From: Scatomorpha sp040765295
Lineage (GTDB): Bacteria; Bacillota; Clostridia; Oscillospirales; Oscillospiraceae
Direction of reading: 5' to 3'
DNA: 64,000 bases
NCBI GenBank assembly: GCA_040765295.1
Contig: JAXGSB010000001.1
Coordinates: 1,488,001 to 1,552,000 of the forward strand
The position numbers and the translations under genes are program-made. This document shows positions 48,829 to 57,742 of the stretch, piece by piece (position 1 is the stretch's first letter; each line of letters starts with the position of its first letter). The notes beneath the pieces are model-generated. The model saw only the letters and a list, made by a program, of their open reading frames with translations, made no database searches and was not told where the DNA came from.

Positions 48829-49950
48829 TTATCGTATTTTTTTATTCCTGTACATATATAGGGTGCAGCGGATATTTCCGTTGTAGAGTCTTCTTGTTTT
48901 TTCGGCTTTTTTGCCGAAACAGCTTTCGAACTCCGGCTCGGGAGAGATTATATAGGCATCCCAGTTTTCCAGTTTTGAATATGTTTTGCCGAAGGCCGTG
49001 TAAAGCTCCCGGCTCTCCTTTTCGTCCATAAGTCTTAAGCCGTAGGGGGGATTTGTGACTATTCTTCCCTCCTCGGTCTTGCGCTCGAACTTCATAGCGT
49101 CAGCCAATTCAAAGCTGACGCAATCGGCAACTCCCGCTCGCAATGCATTCTTTTGGCAGAGCTCTATCGCCTTGGGGCTTATATCTGAGCCGTATATTTT
49201 ATAGTTTCCTTTAAATTCCCGGCTTTTGGCATATTCCCGGGCTTCCTGCCAAGCTTTTTTCTCGGAAATCTGCCAGTCCTCGGAGATGAAGTTTCTGTTT
49301 AACCCCGGTGCGCGGCGTTTGGCTGCAAAGGCCGCCTCTATTGCTATGGTGCCGCTTCCGCAGAAGGGATCTGCCAGCTCTCCGAAGCCCTTATACCCCG
49401 ATATATCGACCATGGCCGCCGCCAAGGTCTCTCTTATGGGCGCCTCGTAGTTTTCGGGGCGATAGCCTCTTTTGTGAAGTCCCTGCCCGCTGGTATCTGC
49501 ACAGAGCGATACCGTGTCGTCGATTAGTATGAACTGTATTCTGACTAAATTCTCCGTTTCGGGAAACCAGCGCAGTTTATAGACACTCTCGAGCCTCTTT
49601 GAAATTGCCTTTTTAATTATTTTTTGGCAGTCGGGCACGGAGAACAGTTTGGAGTTCAGTGAAAAGCCCTTGACGGGAAACCCGTCGTTTTTTCCGATAA
49701 ACTCCTCGAATGGGAGCTTTCTTGTACCCTCGAAAAGAGCATCGAAGCTAGTGGCCTTAAAAGAGCCCAGCTCTATTAGTATTCGCTCTGAAAAGCGTGA
49801 CATGATGTTGGCACGCATGAAGGCATTATCGTCGCCCTCAAATCGAACTCTGCCGTTTTCGGCCTTTACATTTTGCATGCCCATGAATTTAAACTCGTTT
49901 TTGCAGAAAGTCTCCAAGCCGAAGAGACAGGGCGCTATATATTTTCTCAT
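48829..49950 (-). CDS. THUMP-domain class I SAM-dependent RNA methyltransferase
   Basis: A 373-aa protein of the RlmL-N/YpsC family, which modifies guanine N2 in RNA. An N-terminal ferredoxin-like/THUMP region (about residues 1-155) precedes the Rossmann methyltransferase domain. The SAM motif is ADPFCGSGTIAIEAAFAAKRRAPGLNR, the second acidic strand is IYGSDISPKAIELCQKNA, and the catalytic motif is IVTNPPYG. The conserved LHKRGYRPENYEAPIRETLAA links the two. It lies at the end of a minus-strand run after the unknown membrane protein, one base apart. The exact rRNA or tRNA target is not known. Confidence 0.92.
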   Translation of the reverse strand: MRKYIAPCLFGLETFCKNEFKFMGMQNVKAENGRVRFEGDDNAFMRANIMSRFSERILIELGSFKATSFDALFEGTRKLPFEEFIGKNDGFPVKGFSLNSKLFSVPDCQKIIKKAISKRLESVYKLRWFPETENLVRIQFILIDDTVSLCADTSGQGLHKRGYRPENYEAPIRETLAAAMVDISGYKGFGELADPFCGSGTIAIEAAFAAKRRAPGLNRNFISEDWQISEKKAWQEAREYAKSREFKGNYKIYGSDISPKAIELCQKNALRAGVADCVSFELADAMKFERKTEEGRIVTNPPYGLRLMDEKESRELYTAFGKTYSKLENWDAYIISPEPEFESCFGKKAEKTRRLYNGNIRCTLYMYRNKKIR

Positions 49951-49951
49951 A

Positions 49952-50605
49952 CTATTCCGCCCCTATTTTCGCCCTGTTCTCAGCCGCATATTTCCACTTC
50001 CCCTTTTTATTGAAAACAAGAATACCCGAAACTGCTATCAGAGCTAACGCCGCAACCGAGGCGACCGTTACAAATGTTGCATCAGCCTCGTTCACACTGT
50101 CAACCAAAAAGAGTTTGGAATAGCGGATTTTTTCCATGTCTTTGCTCTCATTGATGAGCTCTAAGCTATAGAGGGTCTTTTTGTTTTCTTCTATCCACTT
50201 GTTCATTAGAGCAAGCAAATCCTCGCGGCAGTCCTGCAAAGAGCCATGTACAACTATGTACTTATACTCCGTAGCCTTGCCGCCGAGGTAGCCTCTCGTG
50301 CCCGCCATGATTACATCAAGTGAGTTGAAATAGCGCTCGGGGAAGCGTATGGTGAGGAGCCTTCCTTCATACGGCACTATTGCATACCTGGCTCTCGCCT
50401 TTTCATTTATATTCTCGCCTTCGGCAAAAATTGTATAAATTTTTGAAATCTCGAGTTTATAATAGCCGCCCTCGGATTTTTCGTCTATATTGACAAGCTC
50501 CGAAGGGCCGAAGAGGAGTTTGAGACCTCCGAAGCGTGAGAGCAAAAGCAGAAGCAGCGCCATGAAAAGAAGGGCGGATAGCAGTCCTATGCGACTTTTA
50601 ATCAT
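49952..50605 (-). CDS. Membrane protein of unknown function
   Basis: I do not recognise this 217-aa protein. It has an N-terminal membrane helix (about residues 7-25, LLSALLFMALLLLLLSRFGG), a soluble region of about 150 residues and a second helix near 178-198 (ATFVTVASVAALALIAVSGIL), followed by a short basic tail. The soluble part contains VPYEGRLLTIRFPERYFNSLD and YKYIVVHGSLQDCREDLLALMNKWIEENK. It probably lies outside the cell between the two anchors. It overlaps the end of the chorismate-synthase-like gene by 8 bp and is followed one base later by the methyltransferase, so the three form an operon. Confidence 0.7.
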   Translation of the reverse strand: MIKSRIGLLSALLFMALLLLLLSRFGGLKLLFGPSELVNIDEKSEGGYYKLEISKIYTIFAEGENINEKARARYAIVPYEGRLLTIRFPERYFNSLDVIMAGTRGYLGGKATEYKYIVVHGSLQDCREDLLALMNKWIEENKKTLYSLELINESKDMEKIRYSKLFLVDSVNEADATFVTVASVAALALIAVSGILVFNKKGKWKYAAENRAKIGAE

Positions 50606-51587
50606 TTTCTTCCTCGCTCATTTTAATTAAATCCAATAGCGCCAGTGCCAGTGCCCCCTTTATAACCCTTGACTTGCGCGGACCGAGCGATGCCTCTACC
50701 CTGCCCTTGAGGCGGATCGAGACTTCTCTCATCTTTCCCGTTTCAACCGTTCTCTGCTCCCTGTTTATATACGGGCTGGGTCTCAGTGCGCAGCAGAGCT
50801 CCAAGTCGGAACCGTTTGTGAGACCCTCGTCCACACCGCCCGAGAAGTTGTTCAGCGTGGCGGGCTTGCCGTCTTTTATCACTATGGAATCATTGGCCTC
50901 GCTGCCTCTCATGGAGACAAAATTGAAGCCTTTGCCGAACTCTATTCCTTTAACACCGCCAACGCTCATTATCATTGAGGAAATGTGGGCTTCAACTCCT
51001 CCGAAAACCGTATCACCGAGTCCCGGCGCAAGACCGCTGACGGTGAAGCAGAGTTTTGACCCTACCGAGTCGCCGACTCCGCGTGCCTCGAGGATTTCCT
51101 TTTTCATATCTACCGAAAATGCCTCGGCCTTGCTTTCCCCCATTTGCAGAAAGCGAACCTGAATTTCTATGCCCCGTCTCTCTAAAAACATCTCCGCCAA
51201 AGTGCCGGCGAATACAAGGGCTTCATCGGCAACCCCGGAAGATGCGGCCTTTTCGGGACTGTCTGAAAGATAGCACGCCAGGTCGACCGTGCCCGGCATG
51301 AGCGCACCCTCGGCCTTTGAAAGGGCCTGCGGTCTCACTAATATTGCGGAAAGCGGTTCTCCTGTGAGGCAATCTCCTTTTACTCCGCTCAATATTTTTG
51401 GTTCTTCCTTGGCTCTGGCATCTAAATTCAGCTCCTTCATCCCCAGATAAGGAGCATTCAACCTCTCTAAAAATTCGGCTGCTGCAAAGGGCTCACCCTT
51501 TTTAAGTCCCCTTATTGTGAGGAAAACAAAGTTTTCATCATTGTCCCAAGACACACTGAGTCTTATTTTATTGCCGATTTCATTCAT
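50598..51587 (-). CDS. Chorismate-synthase-like protein lacking catalytic motifs
   Basis: A 329-aa protein with the AroC fold pattern: GNKIRLSVSW at the start, ILSGVKGDCLTGEPLSAILVRPQ, GLGDTVFGGVEAHISSMIMSVGGVKGIEFGKGF at 190-221, NNFSGGVDEGLTNGSDLELCCALRPSPYI at 246-274, and LKGRVEASLGPRKSRVIKGALALALLDLI at the end. Active AroC proteins have GESHG, RPGHADY and GRHDPC; here the same places read WDNDE (14-18), MPGTVDL (97-103) and GRVEAS (295-300), so both catalytic histidines and the Asp are gone. It is also shorter than usual (355-390 aa). The start is ATG at 51587 because a strong promoter overlaps longer readings. No other shikimate gene is nearby. Catalysis is unlikely. Confidence 0.8.
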   Translation of the reverse strand: MNEIGNKIRLSVSWDNDENFVFLTIRGLKKGEPFAAAEFLERLNAPYLGMKELNLDARAKEEPKILSGVKGDCLTGEPLSAILVRPQALSKAEGALMPGTVDLACYLSDSPEKAASSGVADEALVFAGTLAEMFLERRGIEIQVRFLQMGESKAEAFSVDMKKEILEARGVGDSVGSKLCFTVSGLAPGLGDTVFGGVEAHISSMIMSVGGVKGIEFGKGFNFVSMRGSEANDSIVIKDGKPATLNNFSGGVDEGLTNGSDLELCCALRPSPYINREQRTVETGKMREVSIRLKGRVEASLGPRKSRVIKGALALALLDLIKMSEEEND

Positions 51588-51635
51588 TTTATCGATGCTC
51601 ACTCTTATGTTTATAATGCATTTTGATACGCGCTT

Positions 51636-51664
51636 AGAATACAGTATGATGCACTCGTTGTCAA
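51636..51664 (-). promoter_or_regulatory. Promoter of the chorismate-synthase-like operon
   Basis: TTGACA (51664-51659) and TATTCT (51641-51636) are spaced by 17 bases on the minus strand. It is back to back with the promoter of the EamA gene. Confidence 0.7.
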
Positions 51665-51707
51665 AGAATAAAGCCGCTGAACTCTTTGTTTCGGCTCTTT
51701 GGAAACA

Positions 51708-51736
51708 TTGCACGGAGAGCGGGCTTATGTTAGAAT
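51708..51736 (+). promoter_or_regulatory. Promoter of the EamA transporter gene
   Basis: TTGCAC and TAGAAT are spaced by 17 bases, 34 bp before the ATG. Confidence 0.6.
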
Positions 51737-51770
51737 TTTAGCCGTTATCATAAAGCAAAGGTCTAAAACA

Positions 51771-52670
51771 ATGTGGTTTACACTCTCTCTTCTCACTATA
51801 GCTGCATGGGCGCTTTCGGACCTCTTTTCAAAGCGTGGAACAAAGCCGGAAGATAAAAGCTCTCATCTTAAGCTGATTATCGCGGTCGGCACATTTATGA
51901 CTGCCCACGCCCTCTTTTATCTGGCTGCAAACGATGTCCCCTTCTCGCCCAAGGCGATAATAAGCTACGCTCCGGTTTCCGCCATGTACATTCTGGCCAT
52001 GGCTCTGGGCTATGTCGGTCTGAGATATATAGAGCTCTCCATATCAACTCCCATCTGCAACTCTTCAGGCGCCGTTGCATGCATACTCTGTATATTGATT
52101 TTAAAACAGAGCATATCTCCAATGCAGATTACGGGTGTAGTCATTGTAAGCGTTTCCATTTTTCTCCTCTCAATGAGCGAAAGAAAAGCTGAAAGAGAAA
52201 ACTTAAGAGCGGCAAGTGAGAAAAGCTCCCGCTTTGACAATAAGTTTCTGGCGCTTCTTTTCCCTCTTCTCTACTGCTTTATCGACGGTTTCGGCTCATT
52301 TCTCGACGCTTTCTACCTCGACACGGGCATCTTGGAGGAAAATGTTGCAAACCTTGCCTATGAGTTTACTTTCGGCATATGCGCCCTCTTTTCTTACCTT
52401 TATTTGAGATTTGTAAAAAAAGAGCGCTTTTCGTTCATAGGGCAAAAGGACTTTTGCATTGCCGCCGCTTGCGAGACTGCCGGCCAGTTCACCTACATAC
52501 ACGCGCTGGGCGATAACGCCGTTGTGGCCGCACCGCTCATATCCTCATACTGCGTATTTTCCGTTATGCTCTCGAGACTTATTCTTAAAGAAAACCTGAG
52601 GGCAAAGCAGTATATTATTATAGCCGCTTTAGTATCGGGTATTGTTATTTTGGGCTATTTTGATGTATAG
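51771..52670 (+). CDS. EamA/DMT-superfamily transporter
   Basis: A 299-aa membrane protein with ten predicted helices in two EamA halves. The first half ends in SISTPICNSSGAVACILCILILKQSISPMQITGVVIVSVSIFLLSM and the second in NAVVAAPLISSYCVFSVMLSRLILKENLRAKQYIIIAALVSGIVIL, the repeated EamA signature with the conserved E near the end of each penultimate helix. A charged loop (SERKAERENLRAASEKSSRFDNK) separates the halves. ATG at 51771 is nine bases after AAAGG and lies after the promoter. Drug/metabolite export is the family role; the substrate is unknown. pyrH follows by 55 bp. Confidence 0.88.
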   Translation: MWFTLSLLTIAAWALSDLFSKRGTKPEDKSSHLKLIIAVGTFMTAHALFYLAANDVPFSPKAIISYAPVSAMYILAMALGYVGLRYIELSISTPICNSSGAVACILCILILKQSISPMQITGVVIVSVSIFLLSMSERKAERENLRAASEKSSRFDNKFLALLFPLLYCFIDGFGSFLDAFYLDTGILEENVANLAYEFTFGICALFSYLYLRFVKKERFSFIGQKDFCIAAACETAGQFTYIHALGDNAVVAAPLISSYCVFSVMLSRLILKENLRAKQYIIIAALVSGIVILGYFDV

Positions 52671-52725
52671 TAAGAGGAAAGATTTTTGATAAGCCTTAAG
52701 CTATGTAATGATAAGGATGGTGTTT

Positions 52726-53445
52726 ATGGGAGAGACTGCAAAGTATAAAAGAGTCCTGCTGAAAATAAGCGGCGAAGCTTTGGCAGGAGCAGAGGGCAGA
52801 GGCTTGGATTTCGACTTCATCTCCAAAGTCGCCGAAAAGGTAAAAAAATGTGTTGATGCAGGTGTGCAGATGGGCATCGTCATAGGCGGCGGCAACTTCT
52901 GGCGCGGCGTGAAGGACGGCGCCGGCAAGATAGAGAGAACCCGAGCCGATCACATGGGCATGGTGTCCACTGTTATGAACTGCCTTGCCGTTGCGGATAT
53001 TATGGAGCAGAAAGGGCTGGATGTCAGAGTTCAGACTGCCATTGAGATGAGAAGCGTGGCCGAGCCTTACATCAGGCTGAAGGCCATCAGGCACTTGGAA
53101 AAAAACAGAGTTGTCCTCTTTGCCTGCGGCACCGGACTTCCCTACTTTTCGACGGATACGGCTGCTGTTTTGAGAGCTGCGGAAATAGGCGCAGACTTCA
53201 TCTTGCTGGCTAAAAACATCGACGGAGTATACTCCGCCGACCCGAAGGTAGATGCCGCAGCCGTCAAGTTCGACAATATAAGCTATGAGGAGATTTTGAA
53301 CAGGCAGCTGCAGGTTATGGATTTAACCGCCACCTCGCTTTCGATGGAAAACGACATACCTATAGTTGTATTTGCGCTAAAAGATCCTGAAAACATTTAC
53401 CGTGCCGTAATGGGCGAAAAAATTGGTACAATAGTCAGAAAATAA
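52726..53445 (+). CDS. pyrH: UMP kinase
   Basis: A 239-aa hexameric amino-acid-kinase-fold enzyme that phosphorylates UMP to UDP. It has YKRVLLKISGEALAG at the N-terminus, GIVIGGGNFWRG, the UMP-site RSVAEPYIRLKAIRHLEKNRVVLFACGTGLPYFSTDTAA and KNIDGVYSADPK. The ATG at 52726 is eight bases after AAGGA; two ATG codons upstream are worse placed. It heads the conserved run pyrH-frr-uppS-cdsA-dxr-rseP-ispG-polC. rpsB and tsf, which usually precede pyrH, are absent here. Confidence 0.97.
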   Translation: MGETAKYKRVLLKISGEALAGAEGRGLDFDFISKVAEKVKKCVDAGVQMGIVIGGGNFWRGVKDGAGKIERTRADHMGMVSTVMNCLAVADIMEQKGLDVRVQTAIEMRSVAEPYIRLKAIRHLEKNRVVLFACGTGLPYFSTDTAAVLRAAEIGADFILLAKNIDGVYSADPKVDAAAVKFDNISYEEILNRQLQVMDLTATSLSMENDIPIVVFALKDPENIYRAVMGEKIGTIVRK

Positions 53446-53457
53446 GGAGGAATTTAA

Positions 53458-54012
53458 ATGTCAAACGAGTATAAAGTATATGAAGACAAAATGCAAAAAA
53501 GTACGGAGTTTTTATCCCGCGATCTCGCCGCTGTCCGCGCAGGCAGGGCAAGCGCGGCCGTTTTAGATCCCATCATGGTGGATTACTACGGTTCTCCCAC
53601 TCCCATAAACCAGATTGCCACAATCTCCTCTCCCGACCCCAGATCCCTGCTAATTTCTCCCTGGGATCAAAGCGTACTCCCTAACCTGACAAGGGCAATT
53701 CAGGCCTCGGACCTCGGCATCAACCCTCAGAGCGACGGAAAGAACATCAGACTTATCTTCCCTCAACTAACGGAGGAGCGCCGCCACGAGCTGAACAGGC
53801 AGGTAAAGAAATACGCCGAGGATACCAAGGTCGCCATTCGCAATATCCGCCGCGAAGCGATGGACGACTACAAGCGCATGGAGAAAAATTCGGAGATAAC
53901 CGAGGACGACCTTAGGAACTCGGAAAAGGATATCAACAATCTAACCGATAAGTGGGTTAAAAAGGTTGACGAAATAGCGAAGGCCAAGGAAGATGAGCTC
54001 TTCGAAATCTGA
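53458..54012 (+). CDS. frr: Ribosome recycling factor
   Basis: A 184-aa protein that splits post-termination ribosomes with EF-G. It shows the family layout: an N-terminal helix with STEFLSRDLAAVRAGRASAAVLDPIMVDYYGS, the domain II part TPINQIATISSPDPRSLLISPWDQ, and C-terminal helices with LTEERRHELNRQVKKYAEDTKVAIRNIRREA. AAGGAGG is ideally placed. It lies 12 bp after pyrH and overlaps uppS by 20 bp. Confidence 0.98.
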   Translation: MSNEYKVYEDKMQKSTEFLSRDLAAVRAGRASAAVLDPIMVDYYGSPTPINQIATISSPDPRSLLISPWDQSVLPNLTRAIQASDLGINPQSDGKNIRLIFPQLTEERRHELNRQVKKYAEDTKVAIRNIRREAMDDYKRMEKNSEITEDDLRNSEKDINNLTDKWVKKVDEIAKAKEDELFEI

Positions 54013-54745
54013 GGCAAAAAAGGACACCCCTGAAATCTACAGCCGGCGCCGCCCGCCCGGACACATTGCCATAATACTCGACGGCAACGGCAGGTGGGCA
54101 AAGCGGCGCGGACTGCCGCGCACAGCCGGCCACAGCGCCGGCGCCGAAAACTTCAGAACTATTGCCACCTATTGCAAAGATATAGGTGTGAGCTTTCTTA
54201 CGGTTTACGCCTTCTCAAGCGAGAACTGGAAGAGACCGAAAGAGGAAGTTTCCGCCATAATGCGCCTCTTTGAGAAGTATCTCATAGAGTCTGTCGAGAC
54301 TATGGCAAGAGACCGAATTAAGCTCAAAATACTGGGCGATGTCTCGATTCTCAGTCCCAGGCTTCGCTCCCTTATCGAAGAAACTGCGCAGATCTCCGCA
54401 GAATATGACGGCTTTCAGGCAAATGTCTGCATAAACTACGGCGGCAGGGCAGAAATTGTAAGGGCCGCCAAGCTCTATGCCGAGGACTATTCAAAGGGCA
54501 AGGCAGGAGCTCTCACCGAAGAGAATTTTTCACGCTACCTCTATACTGCGGATATTCCGGACCCCGATCTCATTATAAGGCCCGGAGGCGAACTTAGACT
54601 TTCGAATTTTTTGATGTGGGAGTCGGCCTATTCGGAACTGATTTTTTCGAATGTGCTCTGGCCGGATTTCGGAGTTAGAGACCTCGATGCCGCTATAGAA
54701 GAATACTGGTCTCGTGACAGGAGATACGGGGGACTGAGTGAATGA
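53993..54745 (+). CDS. uppS: Isoprenyl (undecaprenyl) diphosphate synthase
   Basis: A 250-aa cis-prenyltransferase that makes the C55 carrier lipid for cell-wall synthesis. The active-site P-loop is HIAIILDGNGRWAKRRGLPRTAGH, followed by VYAFSSENWKRP and the C-terminal PDPDLIIRPGGELRLSNFLMWESAYSEL with the IPP-binding Arg residues. It starts inside the end of frr and its stop overlaps the cdsA start (ATGA). With dxr and ispG in the same run, the cluster links isoprenoid supply and lipid-carrier synthesis. Confidence 0.97.
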   Translation: MSSSKSEAKKDTPEIYSRRRPPGHIAIILDGNGRWAKRRGLPRTAGHSAGAENFRTIATYCKDIGVSFLTVYAFSSENWKRPKEEVSAIMRLFEKYLIESVETMARDRIKLKILGDVSILSPRLRSLIEETAQISAEYDGFQANVCINYGGRAEIVRAAKLYAEDYSKGKAGALTEENFSRYLYTADIPDPDLIIRPGGELRLSNFLMWESAYSELIFSNVLWPDFGVRDLDAAIEEYWSRDRRYGGLSE

Positions 54746-55560
54746 AGAAGCGAGTTATAGTTGCGGTCATAGGACTGCCTATTATTTGGGGCATTATTAT
54801 TGCAGCGCCGCCCTGGGCAACCTCGATCTTGATAGCGCTCATTTCAGCCATAGCATCCTTTGAGTTTATAGATTCTTTTAACAAAATACATCGAAGGCGC
54901 ATCAATATCACCGTGGTCCTCTTCGCTTTCACCTTCCCCTTGGTGCAGGGATTTCTGCCCACATACTTTTATTGGGCGCATATTTTTCTGCTAGTATCGG
55001 TTTTGGCCGTTGAGATGATACTTTCCTATGCCGAAAACGGAGAGAAAATCTCTTTCTATCTTCTCTCCTTTGCCGTATTTTCATCGGCAATTATGCCCAT
55101 ACTTCTGACTTCCATACTGCGTATAGCTACAATAGCCGAGCCGAGATGGGTATATGTTCTTTTGCCCTTTATAGCGGCCTTTTCCAGCGACACCGGCGGC
55201 TATTTCGGCGGCATGTTTTTTGGGCGTCGCAAGCTCATAGAAAAGCTTTCGCCCAAGAAAACCGTGGAGGGTTCGATAGGCGGCTTTGTCTTCGCTGTTT
55301 TTTGCATGCTGGTTTACGGTCTTGTTCTAAAGGCTGTGGGATATGAGCCCAACTTTCTTTACCTTCTGATTTACGGCATTTTAGGCTCGTTCTTCTGCCA
55401 GATAGGAGACCTCTTCTTCTCGGCAGCAAAGCGCGAGAGCGGAATTAAGGACTTCGGGATGATACTTCCCGGACACGGGGGCATGCTCGACAGGTTCGAC
55501 AGCATCTATTTTACCGCTCCTACCATCGAGCTGCTGCTGCATTTTTTACCCGTGATATGA
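54742..55560 (+). CDS. cdsA: Phosphatidate cytidylyltransferase
   Basis: A 272-aa integral membrane enzyme with about eight helices that makes CDP-diacylglycerol from phosphatidate and CTP. The signature is SAAKRESGIKDFGMILPGHGGMLDRFDS near the C-terminus, with the metal-binding Asp residues. FSSDTGGYFGGMFFGRRKLIEKLSPKKTVEGSIGG precedes it. Start and stop each overlap neighbours by 4 bp, so expression is coupled with uppS and dxr. Confidence 0.96.
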   Translation: MKKRVIVAVIGLPIIWGIIIAAPPWATSILIALISAIASFEFIDSFNKIHRRRINITVVLFAFTFPLVQGFLPTYFYWAHIFLLVSVLAVEMILSYAENGEKISFYLLSFAVFSSAIMPILLTSILRIATIAEPRWVYVLLPFIAAFSSDTGGYFGGMFFGRRKLIEKLSPKKTVEGSIGGFVFAVFCMLVYGLVLKAVGYEPNFLYLLIYGILGSFFCQIGDLFFSAAKRESGIKDFGMILPGHGGMLDRFDSIYFTAPTIELLLHFLPVI

Positions 55561-56699
55561 GAAACAGACTCAGTATTTTAGGTTCAACTGGCAGCATAGG
55601 CACGCAAGCCGCGGATGTTGCAAAAACCCACGGCTTTGAGGTTTTGGCCCTTGCTGCCGGATCGAACATCGAGCTTTTGGAAAAACAGGCCAGAGAACTG
55701 AGGCCTAAATTTATCGCCGTTTATGAAAGGGAGCGAGCCGAGAAACTTGCCGAAAATTTGAGCGATATGGACATAGAGGTGAGCTTCGGCCCCAGAGCGC
55801 TTACCATGGCCGCCACCTATCCCGGAGTCGATACGGTTTTGGCCGCAATGAGCGGGACAAAGGGTCTTATGCCCACGCTTGAAGCCGTAAAGAAGCGCAA
55901 GCGAATAGCTTTGGCCAACAAGGAAACTCTTGTAATGGCCGGCCGCATATTTATGGAGGCCGTAAAGCGATACGGCGCGGAGCTTATTCCCGTTGACTCG
56001 GAGCACTCGGCTATTTTTCAGTGCCTAGGCGGCAAGAGAGAGTTTTTGAGTAAAATCTATCTCACCGCATCGGGCGGCCCCTTTAGAGGCCGCAGCTTTG
56101 AGGAGCTGGAAAATGTGCAGCCTGAGGAAGCGCTCAAGCACCCGAACTGGTCTATGGGCGCCAAGATCACGATAGACTCGGCAACTTTGATGAACAAGGG
56201 ACTGGAGCTCATTGAGGCCATGCACCTCTTTAACTTAAAGCCCGATAAAATTGAGATTTTGGTTCATCCGGAAAGTGTGGTACACTCTATGGTTGAATTT
56301 GTCGACGGCTCGGTTCTCGCCCAGCTCGGCGTACCCGACATGCGTCTGCCGATTCAATATGCCATAAGCTATCCTAAGAGACTGCCCTCACCGGCAAAAA
56401 GACTCTCGTTTAAGGAAAACAGCAGTCTTAAGTTCATGGAACCGGATTTAAAAGCTTTCCCCTGCCTGCGGCTGGCTATAGAGGCGGCCGAGGCCGGCGG
56501 AAACTCGCCGGCAATTTTGTCTGCCGCAAATGAGATTGCAGTTTCTCTGTTTTTACAAAAAAGAATCGGCTTTAACGACATCTATAGGCTTGTGGCCGAC
56601 ACTCTCTCCAGCCTGCCCTATGAATCGGAGCCTAGTTTGGAGGCCCTGCTTTCGTATGACAGGCGCGCAAGAGGTTTTCTGGAGGAGAAATATTCTTAA
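55557..56699 (+). CDS. dxr: 1-deoxy-D-xylulose-5-phosphate reductoisomerase
   Basis: A 380-aa NADPH-dependent enzyme (IspC) that commits DXP to the MEP isoprenoid pathway. It has the nucleotide-binding LGSTGSIGTQAADV, ALANKETLVMAGRI, the metal/substrate site IPVDSEHSAIFQCLGG, TASGGPFRGRS and WSMGAKITIDSATLMNKGLELIEA. It is full length, and its start overlaps the cdsA stop. ispG, a later enzyme of the same pathway, lies two genes downstream. Confidence 0.97.
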   Translation: MRNRLSILGSTGSIGTQAADVAKTHGFEVLALAAGSNIELLEKQARELRPKFIAVYERERAEKLAENLSDMDIEVSFGPRALTMAATYPGVDTVLAAMSGTKGLMPTLEAVKKRKRIALANKETLVMAGRIFMEAVKRYGAELIPVDSEHSAIFQCLGGKREFLSKIYLTASGGPFRGRSFEELENVQPEEALKHPNWSMGAKITIDSATLMNKGLELIEAMHLFNLKPDKIEILVHPESVVHSMVEFVDGSVLAQLGVPDMRLPIQYAISYPKRLPSPAKRLSFKENSSLKFMEPDLKAFPCLRLAIEAAEAGGNSPAILSAANEIAVSLFLQKRIGFNDIYRLVADTLSSLPYESEPSLEALLSYDRRARGFLEEKYS

Positions 56700-57742
56700 T
56701 GTATATCTTAGTTGCAATAATCTTATTCGGACTTTTAATAGGCATACATGAATTCGGTCACTTCATAGCCGCAAAGTCGGTGGGAGTTAAGGTGAATGAA
56801 TTTTCGATAGGAATGGGTCCCGCACTTTTGAAGAAACAGGGCAGGGAAACTCTCTACAGTCTGAGAGCTCTGCCCGTCGGCGGCTTTTGCGCCATGGAGG
56901 GTGAGGACGAGGAATCGGAGAGTCCCAGGGCTCTTAAGAATCAGGGCTTTTTTAAGAGTTTCCTGATTCTCTTTGCAGGTTCGGGCATGAACTTCGTCCT
57001 CGGTTTTCTGCTTGTTTTTATCATTTTTCTAAACGCAGGCGGCTATCAAACAGCTAAAATAACCTCTTTTATGGAAAATTGCCCGTACGAGAGCGAAGAG
57101 GCTTTTAGAAAAAACGATATTATCTATTCTATAAATTCAAACAGGATTTATGTTTTTGGAAATGTTTCGAGCTATCTAAAACAGGGCCACGGCGTATATG
57201 ATGTTGTTGTCATAAGAGACGGAGAGAAACTTGAGCTTCGGAATCTTGAGCTTAAGCGCTTGGAATATGAGGACGGCCATTATTACGGCTTTAGATTTGA
57301 GGAGATTGAGAGTTCGCCTTTGAAAATACTCGGACACAGCTTTTACACTTCCTTGGACTTTGTCAGGGAGATTTGGAGGGCTTTAAAAGAGTTTATTGCC
57401 GGCAGGCTTGGTTTTGATATGATGGCGGGACCCATCTACATTGTTAAGGTTATAAGCGATGTGGGCGAGAGTTCGCCCACGGTTTCGGACGCTCTCTTAA
57501 ACATCTTATACTTGGGAGCTTTCATCTCTGTGAACCTGGCCTTTATGAATCTGCTGCCTATACCCGCTCTTGACGGCGGCCGCATTTTCTTTTTGATAGT
57601 CAATGCTTTGGTTAGCCTTGTAATCGGAAGAAAGATTAGCTCCGAATACGAAAAATACATACATGCCGGCGGCATGGTTCTCCTTCTTATATTCATGGCG
57701 GTGGTGATGTTTTTTGACTTGCGGAGGCTTATTAAACTATGA
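56699..57742 (+). CDS. rseP: RseP/SpoIVFB-type site-2 membrane metalloprotease
   Basis: A 347-aa intramembrane zinc protease of the M50B family, the position normally held by rasP/rseP in this gene order. The zinc motif HEFGH lies in the first helix (IGIHEFGHFIAAKSVGV). A PDZ domain spans about residues 120-200 (FRKNDIIYSINSNRIYVFGNVSSYL). The third metal ligand is in NLLPIPALDGGRIFF. The GxGxG-like IGMGPALLKKQGRET loop is present. It cleaves membrane-bound anti-sigma factors or signal peptides in relatives; the substrate here is unknown. Confidence 0.95.
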   Translation: MYILVAIILFGLLIGIHEFGHFIAAKSVGVKVNEFSIGMGPALLKKQGRETLYSLRALPVGGFCAMEGEDEESESPRALKNQGFFKSFLILFAGSGMNFVLGFLLVFIIFLNAGGYQTAKITSFMENCPYESEEAFRKNDIIYSINSNRIYVFGNVSSYLKQGHGVYDVVVIRDGEKLELRNLELKRLEYEDGHYYGFRFEEIESSPLKILGHSFYTSLDFVREIWRALKEFIAGRLGFDMMAGPIYIVKVISDVGESSPTVSDALLNILYLGAFISVNLAFMNLLPIPALDGGRIFFLIVNALVSLVIGRKISSEYEKYIHAGGMVLLLIFMAVVMFFDLRRLIKL

